A DNA stretch of 64,000 nt from IMG/VR virus record IMGVR_UViG_3300041964_000072, positions 62,001 to 126,000 of that record, one strand, 5' to 3'. The notes below the pieces were generated by a model. The model was given only the letters and a program-made list of their open reading frames with translations, was not told the origin of the DNA and made no database searches. Within the stretch, counting starts at the first letter, position 1. The number at the start of each line of letters is the position of its first letter. The translations under genes and the position numbers were made by a program. This document shows, piece after piece, positions 1 through 7,871 of the stretch. The DNA is from a virus.

Positions 1-783
1 GCTTCCACTAATCTGCTGGGAAGTCGGAAACTGAACATCAACTTTAAAGCGATCATTTACTAAGGTAGTAGGAAGTCTTTGCACGATTGCAATGACGTGC
101 CCCATCAGCCCTTTTACAAAGCCTATGAGTCCGCCTGTCCCACTGTCGGAATAAACTGCCGGATCGTTGGGTTTGCCAAGTGCTTGAAAAAGTGTAGAAT
201 CTTTCGCTGCATCCGCTGGTAAAGGTAGCGAAGCAACACTTATCGCTTGTGTGGTTGGGAAGTTAGTAACTACTACACTGCCCGTAACGGACTGGGATGC
301 TGGAAACTGAACATCAACTTTAAGTCGATCATTCAGCAATGCAGAAGGTAGCCTGGTGAGGAGATTTATAAGAGTATCTTCTCTTGCGGCTCCAGTGGGG
401 AGAGGGAGAGCGCTTGCCGCAATTTGCTGGATGGCAGGGAAGTTACTGATTCCAACTTGCCCTAGGTCGTTAATTGCTAGCTTTAGATTAGGATTTATTC
501 GATCAGCAATAGTTACAATTCCACTATTGCTACTGGTTGTGCCTCCAGTGATGCCAGATATTTTAAGGTTGCCATCAGCATCAAAGGCAAAAGCCGGAAA
601 ATTAGTGACACTTACCTTTTGAATGTCGGGAAAGGTAACGGAAACATCACCAATAGTTGCGGCTGAACCTAATGAATTAGCGGAAGCTACCCAAACAAAT
701 TCCCTAGGTACTTCATGGAATTGGAAATTCGTGTCAAATATTGTATTGTAAGCATCAGCAATACTCTGCTTCGTTAATGCCAT
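1..783 (-). CDS. Tail fibre/adhesin-like repeat protein, C-terminus cut off by window edge
   Basis: Reading the minus strand from the ATG at 783 gives an open frame of 261 codons that leaves the window at position 1. The protein is rich in Asn, Thr, Ser, Ala and Val. It carries a repeated unit of the form NDR-x-KVDVQFP-x-SQ, seen twice (coding about 3-45 and 285-335), and looser repeats of the type VTNFP and LPLP. Such Thr/Ser-rich beta repeats are usual in phage tail fibres and tail-associated adhesins, so this is probably a structural protein. A strong GAAAGGAGG lies at 808-816, unusually far (24 nt) from the ATG, and a stop codon sits directly before the ATG. The tail call is inference; the frame and repeats are seen. 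Confidence 0.72.
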   Translation of the reverse strand, partial: MALTKQSIADAYNTIFDTNFQFHEVPREFVWVASANSLGSAATIGDVSVTFPDIQKVSVTNFPAFAFDADGNLKISGITGGTTSSNSGIVTIADRINPNLKLAINDLGQVGISNFPAIQQIAASALPLPTGAAREDTLINLLTRLPSALLNDRLKVDVQFPASQSVTGSVVVTNFPTTQAISVASLPLPADAAKDSTLFQALGKPNDPAVYSDSGTGGLIGFVKGLMGHVIAIVQRLPTTLVNDRFKVDVQFPTSQQISGS

Positions 784-870
784 TTATATAGGACTATATG
801 TATATCACCTCCTTTCTAAGTTGGGTTTTTGTCGAGTATTTAATACTTTAATTCTATCAACTGCTAGTCT

Positions 871-1485
871 CTAGGGTCTGTTGATTTTGTGAAACCCTTT
901 GTTATCCGGATCAGCTACAACCTCTTGTCTTTCCTTTAGGGTGTGAATTGCTGTACTGACTCTATCCCTCATAGTGGCAGCAATCTTTGGGTCTTCAATG
1001 ATTCCATATAATTCACGTACAATTATGTTTGTATGTACATATTCCTCGAACCTCTCGAACACTTGTACTATAGCTCTGTAACGACTCATTCCCTTAAATT
1101 GAGGGAGCATAGGAGCATCTAGACCTCCCCCAGGCTTTTTTTTGATTTTTGCTTTTGGATATTCCTTTTCCTTGTCCTCCTCAAATATCTCTGACTTGGA
1201 TTCCTTGGCAGAAATTGCATTACCTACTCCGGAAGGAATAATTAAGGGTTTTGTGCTGTAATTGGATACGGGTTCAGGTGCTAGATATTGTTTTGGGAAT
1301 TTAAAATGGGGGTTTGGCTTAGACGACATCCCTACCAATAGGGATCGAATATGATGCTGTTGATTGCGAAGATACTGAATTGTATTTTGCAGTTCTTCAA
1401 TCTCTCCCTCATATTTTGCATCTAGTTGGATAAGCATTTCTTCTACAGAAGCGGTAAGCTGATTGCTAGAGTTAAATTGATCCAT
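871..1485 (-). CDS. Coiled-coil protein with cyanobacterial-type C-terminal domain
   Basis: 204 residues when started at the internal Met at 1485. The open frame runs on to 1596, but that extension overlaps the plus-strand zinc-ribbon gene and has unlikely composition. Residues about 10-50 form a clear coiled coil (heptads of Leu, Ile and Glu). The middle is Lys/Glu/Pro-rich linker. The last 75 residues form a compact helical domain (RYRAI...FERF...IIVRELYG) like that at the end of many uncharacterised cyanobacterial proteins. It lies at the edge of the structural/lysis module on the same strand, so a virion or assembly role is possible but not shown. No strong Shine-Dalgarno precedes the chosen start. 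Confidence 0.7.
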   Translation of the reverse strand: MDQFNSSNQLTASVEEMLIQLDAKYEGEIEELQNTIQYLRNQQHHIRSLLVGMSSKPNPHFKFPKQYLAPEPVSNYSTKPLIIPSGVGNAISAKESKSEIFEEDKEKEYPKAKIKKKPGGGLDAPMLPQFKGMSRYRAIVQVFERFEEYVHTNIIVRELYGIIEDPKIAATMRDRVSTAIHTLKERQEVVADPDNKGFHKINRP

Positions 1486-1506
1486 AGATTTAGAAAGGGT
1501 TGAAAA

Positions 1507-1785
1507 ATGGCGGAAGTAAACAGAGAGCCAGGGCGACGACCAAAAACCGTGAGGGTTCGGCAACATGATCGTACAATACGAAGCAAGATCTACCATTTCA
1601 TCTGCGAGAAATGTAATAGAGGTGTCAGGAGGGAGACATACTCCCCCCGTTGCCCTCTATATTGCCACGATTGCGGAAATGGGAAATCTACTGCTATATC
1701 GGAGGAGTACACGACAAAAAAAACACGTCAACCTTTAACTATCGTACAGACAAGAGAAGTAGCGGAAGTAGTGGTAAGCCGATAA
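1507..1785 (+). CDS. Small zinc-ribbon protein
   Basis: 92 residues, very basic at the N-terminus. Two cysteine pairs, C33-x2-C36 and C53-x2-C56, with an extra C49 just before the second knuckle, form a typical zinc ribbon. The flanking basic residues suggest nucleic-acid binding. An AAAGGG Shine-Dalgarno lies at 1495-1500, 6 nt before the ATG. It is the only plus-strand gene among minus-strand neighbours and starts divergently from the coiled-coil gene, so it probably has its own promoter in the very short gap. The zinc motif makes a chance open frame unlikely; target and role are unknown. Confidence 0.6.
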   Translation: MAEVNREPGRRPKTVRVRQHDRTIRSKIYHFICEKCNRGVRRETYSPRCPLYCHDCGNGKSTAISEEYTTKKTRQPLTIVQTREVAEVVVSR

Positions 1786-1786
1786 A

Positions 1787-2194
1787 TTACCAAAGATCTT
1801 CCCTTGCCCAGCGGTTCGCACTTAGGGGGTTATCCCGTGTTGGATTTCCTTGTTTGTCCACGATTCCGGCACTTCGCGTCAGGTAATTAGTACGCCGCTT
1901 CTGGGATCTGTGTACATACTTTCCTCCGGAACCCCCATAATTCTTATATCCAGAATGTCCATAATGTACGGTCTTTTTCTGTCCAGTCTTTAAATTTTCG
2001 ATTACCCTATATCTTTTTTTGTTTTTATTCTTGCTAGGTTTTGAAGCACTTACTCGATAGCGATCGCCTTTATAGGAGACAATCTTTTCTGCGTATTTCC
2101 CTCGCCTCTTTCCTTTGTCGCTACGAGTGCGACGGAAAGAGGCAAGAGAATCATGATGTAGCACCCCGATAATTGGAACTTTTAATACACCCAC
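1787..2194 (-). CDS. Small basic phage protein, unknown function
   Basis: 135 residues, strongly basic (Lys/Arg/Gly/Tyr-rich middle). It ends in a conserved-looking segment with SAGI-x-DKQG and PLSANRW-x-R-x-DLW. I have seen this pattern in short proteins of unknown function in large phages, but no activity is known to me. Its start overlaps the end of the lysin gene by 13 nt on the same strand, so the two are probably co-transcribed and translationally coupled. A virion- or DNA-associated role is possible from charge and position only. Confidence 0.75.
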   Translation of the reverse strand: MGVLKVPIIGVLHHDSLASFRRTRSDKGKRRGKYAEKIVSYKGDRYRVSASKPSKNKNKKRYRVIENLKTGQKKTVHYGHSGYKNYGGSGGKYVHRSQKRRTNYLTRSAGIVDKQGNPTRDNPLSANRWAREDLW

Positions 2195-2946
2195 CTTGCT
2201 CTGTATCCCCGGTTGTCATTTTCGGTGTGGCAAAAACTTCCCTTACCTGGAGGAGCGTAGGCTAGTCCACGATCCTGACTAATGTTGTCCAGGCGCAAGT
2301 AGCATTGATAGGCAGTTAACTTGGTATGAATAAAGTCAACAGCATTACCTTTGGTGTGTTGGGAGTTAATTGCACCGATTCGTAAATATATCGGACGATA
2401 GAAACTGGTAACACCTAGCGGGTCATCTCCCAAAACTTCACGGACTTTTTCCATCCATCTTGCGGTTTCCAGGATATTTTGCACTTCTTGGGATGATGTC
2501 GGTTTCCTGACTAATCCGGGCTTTAAAGCTTCTTTCCAGGTGAAATGTCCTCCTGGAAGAATCATTTGATTTTCCCAAATGCGATCGCCTGATGGAAGCG
2601 TAATGCTTACTCCGGTACGAGTACCAAGATCAGCAGGATTGTGCTTGATGATACTCTCCTGTTCATCAACATCGAGGACATGGGTAGCTGTCCCAAGAGA
2701 ATCCTTATAGTCAGCTAGTAGTAATTTCTTTGTGGCTATGCCTAAAATGTCGGGATGTTCCAGATAGGAAGATCGCTTCCATTTGGCAAAACACTCCTGA
2801 GTTGATCTACCTACAAGTCCATCAACAACGATCTCGTATCCAATACTTTTAAGGGCAGATTGTATATTTTTGGCTAAGCTTTTATCTGTGATTTCAGATA
2901 ATTTTGTTTCCCCTTCAAACCGCTCAAGACTAGACAGCTCAAGCAT
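2182..2946 (-). CDS. Endolysin: peptidoglycan-binding domain plus peptidase M15
   Basis: 254 residues. Residues about 22-78 resemble a PG_binding_1 domain (ALKSIGYEIVVDGLVGRSTQ pattern). Residues about 125-254 match the peptidase M15 (D-Ala-D-Ala carboxypeptidase-like) fold: the SxHxxGxAxD motif appears as SQHTKGNAVDF with H197 and D204, and the terminal zinc ligand is H240 in SFCHTEND. A YR-x-RW ending is typical of the M15_3 group. Cyanophages often use such zinc peptidases to cut cross-links in host peptidoglycan at lysis. There is no signal peptide, so a holin or similar would be needed. An AAGGGGAA site lies upstream on the minus strand. Family assignment is firm; the substrate is inferred. 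Confidence 0.9.
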   Translation of the reverse strand: MLELSSLERFEGETKLSEITDKSLAKNIQSALKSIGYEIVVDGLVGRSTQECFAKWKRSSYLEHPDILGIATKKLLLADYKDSLGTATHVLDVDEQESIIKHNPADLGTRTGVSITLPSGDRIWENQMILPGGHFTWKEALKPGLVRKPTSSQEVQNILETARWMEKVREVLGDDPLGVTSFYRPIYLRIGAINSQHTKGNAVDFIHTKLTAYQCYLRLDNISQDRGLAYAPPGKGSFCHTENDNRGYRARWVY

Positions 2947-3069
2947 TTCACATGGTTTGTTATGTTCCCCTTCATTCTCGCATAGTGATAAGGCTAGTTG
3001 TTAGCAGTATTTTTTTTGATCCCAAAAAAGAATAATGCGCTATTGTGATTTATAGAACTCGTTTCACTA

Positions 3070-3642
3070 ATGAAATCTAGGCTAATGACTGCATCTACAG
3101 AAAGAGTGGACACAAGTGATTGGAGAGCTTGCCTTACCGACATCTTCAATCGAGTGCATGAATTTATGCTACCGAAAACATGGGATTCGGTAGAGACAAT
3201 TGCTGAGTGTATTTATTTTTCGACAAGACAACTAGGAATTACCGAAAAACCTGGGGTATTGGCTTTTACAGCCGTGATTAACTGTGAGGTAATGGTAAGT
3301 GAAAGTCGGATTTTACAACAGCTAGGTGTAGGCAGGGAGGAGTTCTTAAAGAATTCTCCTGCCATATTTCTAGGGGAATTTGTCCCTGTCGAAGACATGA
3401 AAAAGAGGCTACCTGCCTATCGGATAGATGAACCTATCCAGAATTTGATCAATGCGACAAACTGGGAAGAGGAGCGCATCATAGTATTGCGCTTTATAGA
3501 TTTAGAAGATCCAGAGAAAGGAAATGACCTTACTACCAGAGTTCACAAGTCTCTTCTTCCTCCAGAGAAGCAATGTGATTGCCCTGTATGTCGGATGAGG
3601 AGATCACAAGCTCCTTGGCATTCTGGTGCTGAGTGGAACTAA
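3070..3642 (+). CDS. Hypothetical protein with C-terminal CxCPxC cluster
   Basis: 190 residues, not recognised. It is mixed helical and ends with a CDCPVCRMR cysteine cluster that could bind metal. A second Met five codons in is an alternative start, and no strong Shine-Dalgarno is seen for either. The gene is divergent from the lysin across 123 nt. Its last 110 nt overlap, tail to tail, the end of the minus-strand nuclease gene. One of the two C-termini may therefore be a chance extension, though both frames are open and codon-like. Confidence 0.6.
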   Translation: MKSRLMTASTERVDTSDWRACLTDIFNRVHEFMLPKTWDSVETIAECIYFSTRQLGITEKPGVLAFTAVINCEVMVSESRILQQLGVGREEFLKNSPAIFLGEFVPVEDMKKRLPAYRIDEPIQNLINATNWEEERIIVLRFIDLEDPEKGNDLTTRVHKSLLPPEKQCDCPVCRMRRSQAPWHSGAEWN

Positions 3643-4009
3643 TTTCAGTCGTGTAGAGAGGATGGATATTTGCCGTAAAGGTAAGGTAGAAAACTTCGAT
3701 TCCGTTTTCCCTACAGGCATCTATTACATCCTTCCTTGATATTGTGGAGCTTTTGCCGAAAAGGTATAAGGTTTTTTGGTGCTGGGGATAGAACAAACTA
3801 TAGACTTGCAACTGTCCTATCCCCGCTTTCCAATCTTCGACACGTTTTAATTCAATTAAGCGTGTGGCTGTTAAATTGTCCACTCTTCCAATCCCAGCTC
3901 TGGGGATAGTAACTTCTTTGAGTCCACCAATTTGGGCTTGAATGATACTTTGGATATCACTCTCGCTAAGGCTCTTGGAACTGTCTTTTCTTCTTTTTTG
4001 GGAGGGCAT
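3533..4009 (-). CDS. PD-(D/E)xK nuclease-like protein
   Basis: 158 residues. The core reads GRVDNLTATRLIELKR...WKAGIGQLQVY...LYLFG. This fits the PD-(D/E)xK nuclease fold, with D44, E53-x-K55 and the conserved Gln Q66 before Tyr. Proteins of this short type occur in phages and in eukaryotic and bacterial genomes as restriction-endonuclease-like singletons. The nuclease region ends near residue 125. The remaining tail is Ser/Glu-rich and overlaps the convergent gene at 3070-3642. No partner methylase is adjacent. DNA cleavage is inferred from the motif only; the biological role (repair, packaging or host DNA breakdown) is open. Confidence 0.78.
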   Translation of the reverse strand: MPSQKRRKDSSKSLSESDIQSIIQAQIGGLKEVTIPRAGIGRVDNLTATRLIELKRVEDWKAGIGQLQVYSLFYPQHQKTLYLFGKSSTISRKDVIDACRENGIEVFYLTFTANIHPLYTTEISSTQHQNAKELVISSSDIQGNHIASLEEEETCELW

Positions 4010-4254
4010 ATTTAGACGATAAAATTAAGGAATATAACAGGCTTTGTATATAACTTAATTATCGCTTAAAGGTCTTTATGTCTTCCCGAAATCAAGAGAT
4101 ATGCCTGGGCATATTTTGTCTAGTCAATGTATTCATGATATTGACTTTGGTAGCAGAGTTAAGAGGTGTGGATACTACTTTAATACATCAGATGTATTGC
4201 CTAATAATTGGGGGGATTGGGCTTCAGTTGTTAATGGGTTGACCGTAATTTACT

Positions 4255-4608
4255 GTGAGGTTTTTTGTGGAAAAGCGTGTAATTGGGAATCAAACATACT
4301 ACTGCTTTACAGAGAATGAGCTGCCAGAGCGACGGGTTTTTGAAGAAGGTTTGATGAATCAAGGTATTGTTGACCGTCTCGTTATCGCAGTGCTTGCTGC
4401 GATCAGGGAGGCTTCAAGTACCGAAAGACAATCATGGAAAAGCGCTCGGATGATGTTGATGAAGTTCTTTCCAGAATTTGAGGATGCAATATTATCTGAT
4501 GCAGATATAACCCTAAACTATGACCACATGGTAGGAGGATTCCAGGTTGCTTTTGATGAAAACTCTGACGAGAAATCAGAACAATTCGCCCAAGACAAGG
4601 TAGCGTAG
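4255..4608 (+). CDS. Hypothetical protein
   Basis: 117 residues from a GTG start. It is unrecognised, predicted helical in the middle, and has an acidic C-terminus (several Asp and Glu in the last 40 residues). No clear Shine-Dalgarno is present, and an internal Met near residue 34 is another possible start. The gene ends 19 nt before the tRNA, so the two may share a transcript. The 245 nt before it (4010-4254) hold only a weak 72-codon open frame that I do not trust. Confidence 0.5.
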   Translation: MRFFVEKRVIGNQTYYCFTENELPERRVFEEGLMNQGIVDRLVIAVLAAIREASSTERQSWKSARMMLMKFFPEFEDAILSDADITLNYDHMVGGFQVAFDENSDEKSEQFAQDKVA

Positions 4609-4627
4609 CTTTTGATATAATTGGAGT

Positions 4628-4700
4628 GGCGGGAGAGTGGAACAGATAACCATGCAAGTCTCATAAGCTAGCGATAGCAGGTGCAACTCCTGTTCCCGCC
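4628..4700 (+). tRNA. tRNA-Met (anticodon CAT), divergent D- and T-loops
   Basis: Found by folding. The acceptor GGCGGGA (4628-4634) pairs perfectly with TCCCGCC (4694-4700). The D stem is GTGG/CCAT. The anticodon loop is CTCATAA (4660-4666, anticodon CAT at 4662-4664), on a stem CAAGT/GCTAG with one A-A mismatch. The T stem is GCAGG/CCTGT with 7-nt loop TGCAACT. The loop CTCATAA is the usual one for elongator tRNA-Met; a lysidine-modified tRNA-Ile2 also has CAT. Oddities: the D loop lacks the GG pair, position 55 is G not T, and position 8 is G. The normal D-loop/T-loop contacts are thus weakened. CCA is not encoded. It may be functional or decaying. Confidence 0.68.
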
Positions 4701-4732
4701 TCTTCTTTAAATAGTTTTCTCCATCACAGTTT

Positions 4733-4760
4733 CCTCCAGGCGTAATGCTTGGAGGTTTTT
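4733..4760. terminator. Intrinsic terminator after tRNA
   Basis: The stem CCTCCA (4733-4738) with TGGAGG (4750-4755) is followed by five T on the plus strand. It lies 33 nt after the tRNA and directly before the stop codon of the convergent minus-strand gene, so it mainly serves the tRNA transcript. Confidence 0.75.
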
Positions 4761-5070
4761 ATATGTAATCCTCTCCCATGTTTTTATTTCTTTCGCAATA
4801 ACTTATTTCAGTGAGCAACCACTCTGAAACTATGATTTCACCGCAGATTTCTAACGATTCCAGTGCATTCATTAACTCAAAGTCATAATCATTTTTGGTA
4901 AGTCTCTTCTCAGATTCCCTGAGTAATTTGTATAGTTTACGGCTGTGCTGATGGAAGGCACACTTGATAAAATCCTCTGAGTATCGTTTGTAGAATATGG
5001 GAGGAATCTCGTTAGTATCCAAAATAGATTCCATAGAAAGTGATCGCTTTCTGTTGTAATTGGTGGGCAC
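4759..5070 (-). CDS. Hypothetical protein
   Basis: 103 residues, not recognised. It is highly charged and predicted helical (RKLYKLLRESEKRL, ESLEICGEIIVSEW). The first of a run of three small minus-strand genes to be reached from the left, it converges on the tRNA. An internal Met at residue 13 is an alternative start. Confidence 0.55.
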   Translation of the reverse strand: MPTNYNRKRSLSMESILDTNEIPPIFYKRYSEDFIKCAFHQHSRKLYKLLRESEKRLTKNDYDFELMNALESLEICGEIIVSEWLLTEISYCERNKNMGEDYI

Positions 5071-5090
5071 TGAATTAAACCGTGCAGTGA

Positions 5091-5342
5091 TTAAGGCTGG
5101 GAATCTTTGAGGTTGTCTAGTGTATCAATGAAGTCGGGAAGAGGGCTTTCGAGGAGTATCATGAATTGCTCGATTGTCGCATGAGTGGCAGCATACCAGG
5201 CGTTCTGAATTTTTTCTGGGAGTTCTTTCCAATCAGGCATAGGGAGTCCTTGATAATTCTTTCCACCTGTTTTTATACCATAAGCAAAATAAGCAGTAGG
5301 AGCAATAACACGAGCAAGATGTTGTAGATCAATTGCATTCAT
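5091..5342 (-). CDS. Small conserved phage protein, unknown function
   Basis: 83 residues. The central pattern A-Y-x-x-Y-G...GGKNYQGLPMPDWKELPEKIQNAWYAA is one I recognise from many phage and plasmid small proteins (GG-x-x-Y-x-G-x-PLP-x-W-x-EL...W-x-A-A). These have no assigned function. It reads in the same direction as its neighbours, 20 nt from the next gene, in a probable three-gene operon. Confidence 0.72.
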   Translation of the reverse strand: MNAIDLQHLARVIAPTAYFAYGIKTGGKNYQGLPMPDWKELPEKIQNAWYAATHATIEQFMILLESPLPDFIDTLDNLKDSQP

Positions 5343-5476
5343 AAGAATGGGTAAAGGATTAGAGGTTTTTGTCTAATCTTCTATTCCATTCAAAAATATT
5401 CTTGGTAGAATATGAGGAGATAACGATAATGACTTTCTTTTTAATCGTAACAAGTATTTAGCTAGGCACCTGGCAT

Positions 5477-5698
5477 TTATCTGTTACGGTTTTCTTTTTG
5501 CACTTTTCTGTAGGTCAATATCTGCGTTTCAAGTCGGTCAATCCATACTTGGAATCCACCCCGTTCTGCCTCAAAAAGGATTTTTTCGTTATCTGAGAGA
5601 TTGGGGTTATTGAATTGAATTCTGTTAAATTCCATACCTCGTTTAAGCAAACTCCATTGACGCAGAGCGGTACGGTATTGATCATCATTTTTGAGCAT
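5477..5698 (-). CDS. Small hypothetical protein, helix-rich
   Basis: 73 residues. The N-terminus KNDDQYRTALRQW is loosely like the KNE-x-QY-x-x-T leader of small cyanobacterial antitoxin/HTH-type proteins, but no clear helix-turn-helix follows. The frame shifted by one also stays open for 72 codons; this frame has the better composition. It diverges from the plus-strand gene at 5728, with only 29 nt between starts. Confidence 0.55.
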   Translation of the reverse strand: MLKNDDQYRTALRQWSLLKRGMEFNRIQFNNPNLSDNEKILFEAERGGFQVWIDRLETQILTYRKVQKENRNR

Positions 5699-5727
5699 AA
5701 TAAGGAGTAGTTATAAAGGACAGTTCT

Positions 5728-5967
5728 ATGCATAATAGTGACGCAAATTGCTGGACATTACCAGGCATCCTTAACTCTTTCAGGCAGGATGCAGCCGACT
5801 TACGATCGAAGGGAGAACATAAAGCTGCCAATGTTGTTGATCAAGTCGTGCAACAACTTGAGGCGGAAATGAAGGAAATCGAAAAACAGCCCTTTATTCC
5901 TAGTGAGGTATCCGCTGCTCAGTTACGAGTATGGGCAGCAGAACACAGGCGCAAGCGTAAGGCGTAG
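5728..5967 (+). CDS. Small hypothetical protein, helical
   Basis: 79 residues. One long predicted amphipathic helix (residues about 22-52, Ala/Gln/Glu-rich) is followed by a basic tail ending in RRKRKA. An AAAGGA Shine-Dalgarno precedes the ATG. The charge pattern suggests a small nucleic-acid or protein-binding helix bundle, but the family was not recognised. Confidence 0.65.
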   Translation: MHNSDANCWTLPGILNSFRQDAADLRSKGEHKAANVVDQVVQQLEAEMKEIEKQPFIPSEVSAAQLRVWAAEHRRKRKA

Positions 5968-6002
5968 TGCCTTATTACGACCTAGAGTAAGGTACTTGTA
6001 GG

Positions 6003-6288
6003 GTAAGTTAATTTTTAAGTAAAGGTAAGTAAAGGATGTTTGGTGTATGGAACCAAAAGTTTTGATGGACACCTCTTAAGAAAGTAAGTAAAATGTAAGT
6101 AAATGATTTTCTTAGTTTTTGTAATCCTTGTGTAGTGAGTAATTCAGGACATAAAGGGTTGTTGCGTGAAAACTCCCTTGACATCTGATGTCTCTCAAAG
6201 TACGATTCTTACGTTCACTCAGTTCAAGATTCATAGTTCCTAACTAGGAGTTTTAGTCCTGAGTAAGTAAAAAGTAAGTAAGTAAACG
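6003..6288 (+). repeat. Array of GTAAGTAAA direct repeats upstream of the recombinase
   Basis: In the 344-nt gene-free gap before the recombinase, GTAAGTAAA occurs five times in one orientation (starting 6025, 6084, 6095, 6263 and 6278). There are partial copies at 6003, 6017 and 6274. Two pairs are spaced 11 bp (6084/6095 and 6263/6274), about one helical turn. The groups flank a sigma70-like promoter. This arrangement suits binding sites for a regulator or for the recombinase itself (arm-type sites), or iterons. Confidence 0.7.
6178..6206 (+). promoter_or_regulatory. Sigma70-like promoter for the recombinase
   Basis: A perfect -35 TTGACA (6178-6183), a 17-nt spacer and -10 TACGAT (6201-6206) lie about 105 nt upstream of the recombinase start, between two clusters of GTAAGTAAA repeats. 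Confidence 0.55.
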
Positions 6289-6311
6289 AGAAGTTGAGGA
6301 GCTGTCCACTG

Positions 6312-7787
6312 GTGCAAGCTACTACAATGGATACAAAAGCTTTGACAGTATACAACTACACACCACCTAGAACAGATGGGAGTTTTATGGCTGCTCAAGC
6401 ACGGATGGAATACGATACCGCTCATCTACTGACGATTACCAACGACAGGCTTACCAAAGACGGCATCAAGTGCAAACTAGCAAAGACAGCGGGAACCATT
6501 AGTTTGCAGTTCTCAGCTCCTTTGAGAGAAGGGGACAAGCCCAGTATTGAAGGTCGCTCCACTCGCCAATATAAGTTAGGTTGCGGGTGTCAGTACAATT
6601 CCCAAGGAATTCTTCAGGCAGAAGCTTTTGCAAGGCAAGTAGGACAAAGAATCCTTTATAAGGATTTCACTTGGGAATGGTTCGACCATATTGTAGGAAA
6701 ATCTCCTACTGCTACCCAGGAGAAAACCATAGCCGATTGGCTCAAAAGCTTTGAGGAGTTTTTCTGGGCGACTCACCCGAATAACGATAAATCAAAATTC
6801 CTTTGGTACAAGGACTATCAAGCCTACCTTAAGTTTCCTAAGACAGATATTCCTTTTTCCTTGGAAGTGTTAAAAGAATTCCTACTTAACACCACTCCAA
6901 ATACAGTATCGAGAAGGCGACAACTGCGTACCCTCCGAATGCTTATCGATCATGCTGGGTTATTGCCGAAGTACAAAGACTTCATAGACAGTAACCTGAA
7001 AAAAACCAAGGTCAAGGCAAAAGAAAAATACATCCCCTCTCCGGACGAAATTGAGCAAGATATTTTGAGGATTAAGCCAGGACGTAAAGCCCCTAAATAC
7101 ACCCATGAGAATACGATGCGTTGGAAATACGTTCTTGCTTTACAAGCTACTTATGGCTTGCGGATACACGAGTGCTGGAATATAGAAAATCTGTATGCCC
7201 CTGCCATGTTTAAGGGGAAAGAGATTCCAGCCCTTAGCGATCCGGAGAATACCAAAAACCTATTAGTAGTAGGAGAAAACACTAAGACAGGATCAAGGCT
7301 TGCTATGCCTATATCTCCAGTCGGAAAGGATTGGGTAGTTTTATTTGACCTGAAGAACATAAAACTACCAGAGCTTTCGATTAACCGAGAACATAAAGCC
7401 GTAGCCTATGCATCAGCCGTTTCTCAGTTCATGAATCGCCATAATTTCAAATACACATCACATGCTCTGAGACATGCCTGTAACCATACCGCACGCACCC
7501 AAGGCATTGGTGTTCATGCCATTTCGTTAAGCCTAGGGCACACCGAGGAGATGAATAGTACTGTATACAAACAGTTTATCCGACCAGAGATGATTATTGA
7601 TACCTTAGAAAAAGGAGTGGAAGCACAAGTACTTAATGCTTCTATCCCTAAGATTCCCTTGGAGCAAGCATTCTCACAGATTAGCTCCAGATACGCTTCT
7701 GACCCTGAGAAGTTTACGATCGCATCTGAGGTTTTGTCCTTAATCTACGGACTACCTTCTTCTCCCGAAGAGGTGTCAGTTACCTAA
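6312..7787 (+). CDS. Tyrosine recombinase / integrase
   Basis: 491 residues from GTG 6312, chosen because GAGGAG (6296-6301) sits 10 nt upstream; TTG 6294 and ATG 6327 are alternatives. The C-terminal half has the full catalytic set: Arg in ATYGLRIHE, Lys in TKTGSR, HxxR in SHALRHA, His in LGHTEE and the nucleophile Tyr in TVYKQF (about residues 284, 325, 384-387, 410 and 419). Residues about 130-225 look like a SAM-like core-binding domain. The N-terminal 120 residues are extra and may bind arm sites. It could integrate the phage or resolve genome dimers. Upstream repeats may be its sites. An intrinsic terminator follows. Confidence 0.88.
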   Translation: MQATTMDTKALTVYNYTPPRTDGSFMAAQARMEYDTAHLLTITNDRLTKDGIKCKLAKTAGTISLQFSAPLREGDKPSIEGRSTRQYKLGCGCQYNSQGILQAEAFARQVGQRILYKDFTWEWFDHIVGKSPTATQEKTIADWLKSFEEFFWATHPNNDKSKFLWYKDYQAYLKFPKTDIPFSLEVLKEFLLNTTPNTVSRRRQLRTLRMLIDHAGLLPKYKDFIDSNLKKTKVKAKEKYIPSPDEIEQDILRIKPGRKAPKYTHENTMRWKYVLALQATYGLRIHECWNIENLYAPAMFKGKEIPALSDPENTKNLLVVGENTKTGSRLAMPISPVGKDWVVLFDLKNIKLPELSINREHKAVAYASAVSQFMNRHNFKYTSHALRHACNHTARTQGIGVHAISLSLGHTEEMNSTVYKQFIRPEMIIDTLEKGVEAQVLNASIPKIPLEQAFSQISSRYASDPEKFTIASEVLSLIYGLPSSPEEVSVT

Positions 7788-7814
7788 AATAGAATTAAAT
7801 AAGCCTAGCCTACA

Positions 7815-7848
7815 GCGATCATCTTGTTCTGGATGATCGCTTTTCTTT
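7815..7848 (+). terminator. Intrinsic terminator after recombinase
   Basis: The perfect 9-bp stem GCGATCATC (7815-7823) with GATGATCGC (7832-7840) is followed by TTTTCTTT. It ends the recombinase transcript and rules out the early Met at 7824 as the start of the next gene. Confidence 0.85.
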
Positions 7849-7871
7849 GTACATCTACTAATTTGAAAGCC

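Noticed and set aside
356-622. 88-codon plus-strand frame
   Set aside because: It is antisense to the tail-fibre-like frame that runs through 1-783, with poor composition and no ribosome site.
4101-4319. 72-codon plus-strand frame
   Set aside because: No Shine-Dalgarno, odd composition, and overlap with the better frame at 4255-4608.
5515-5733. Second minus-strand frame over the 5477-5698 gene
   Set aside because: A frame-shifted shadow with Cys/Ser-rich, non-protein-like sequence.
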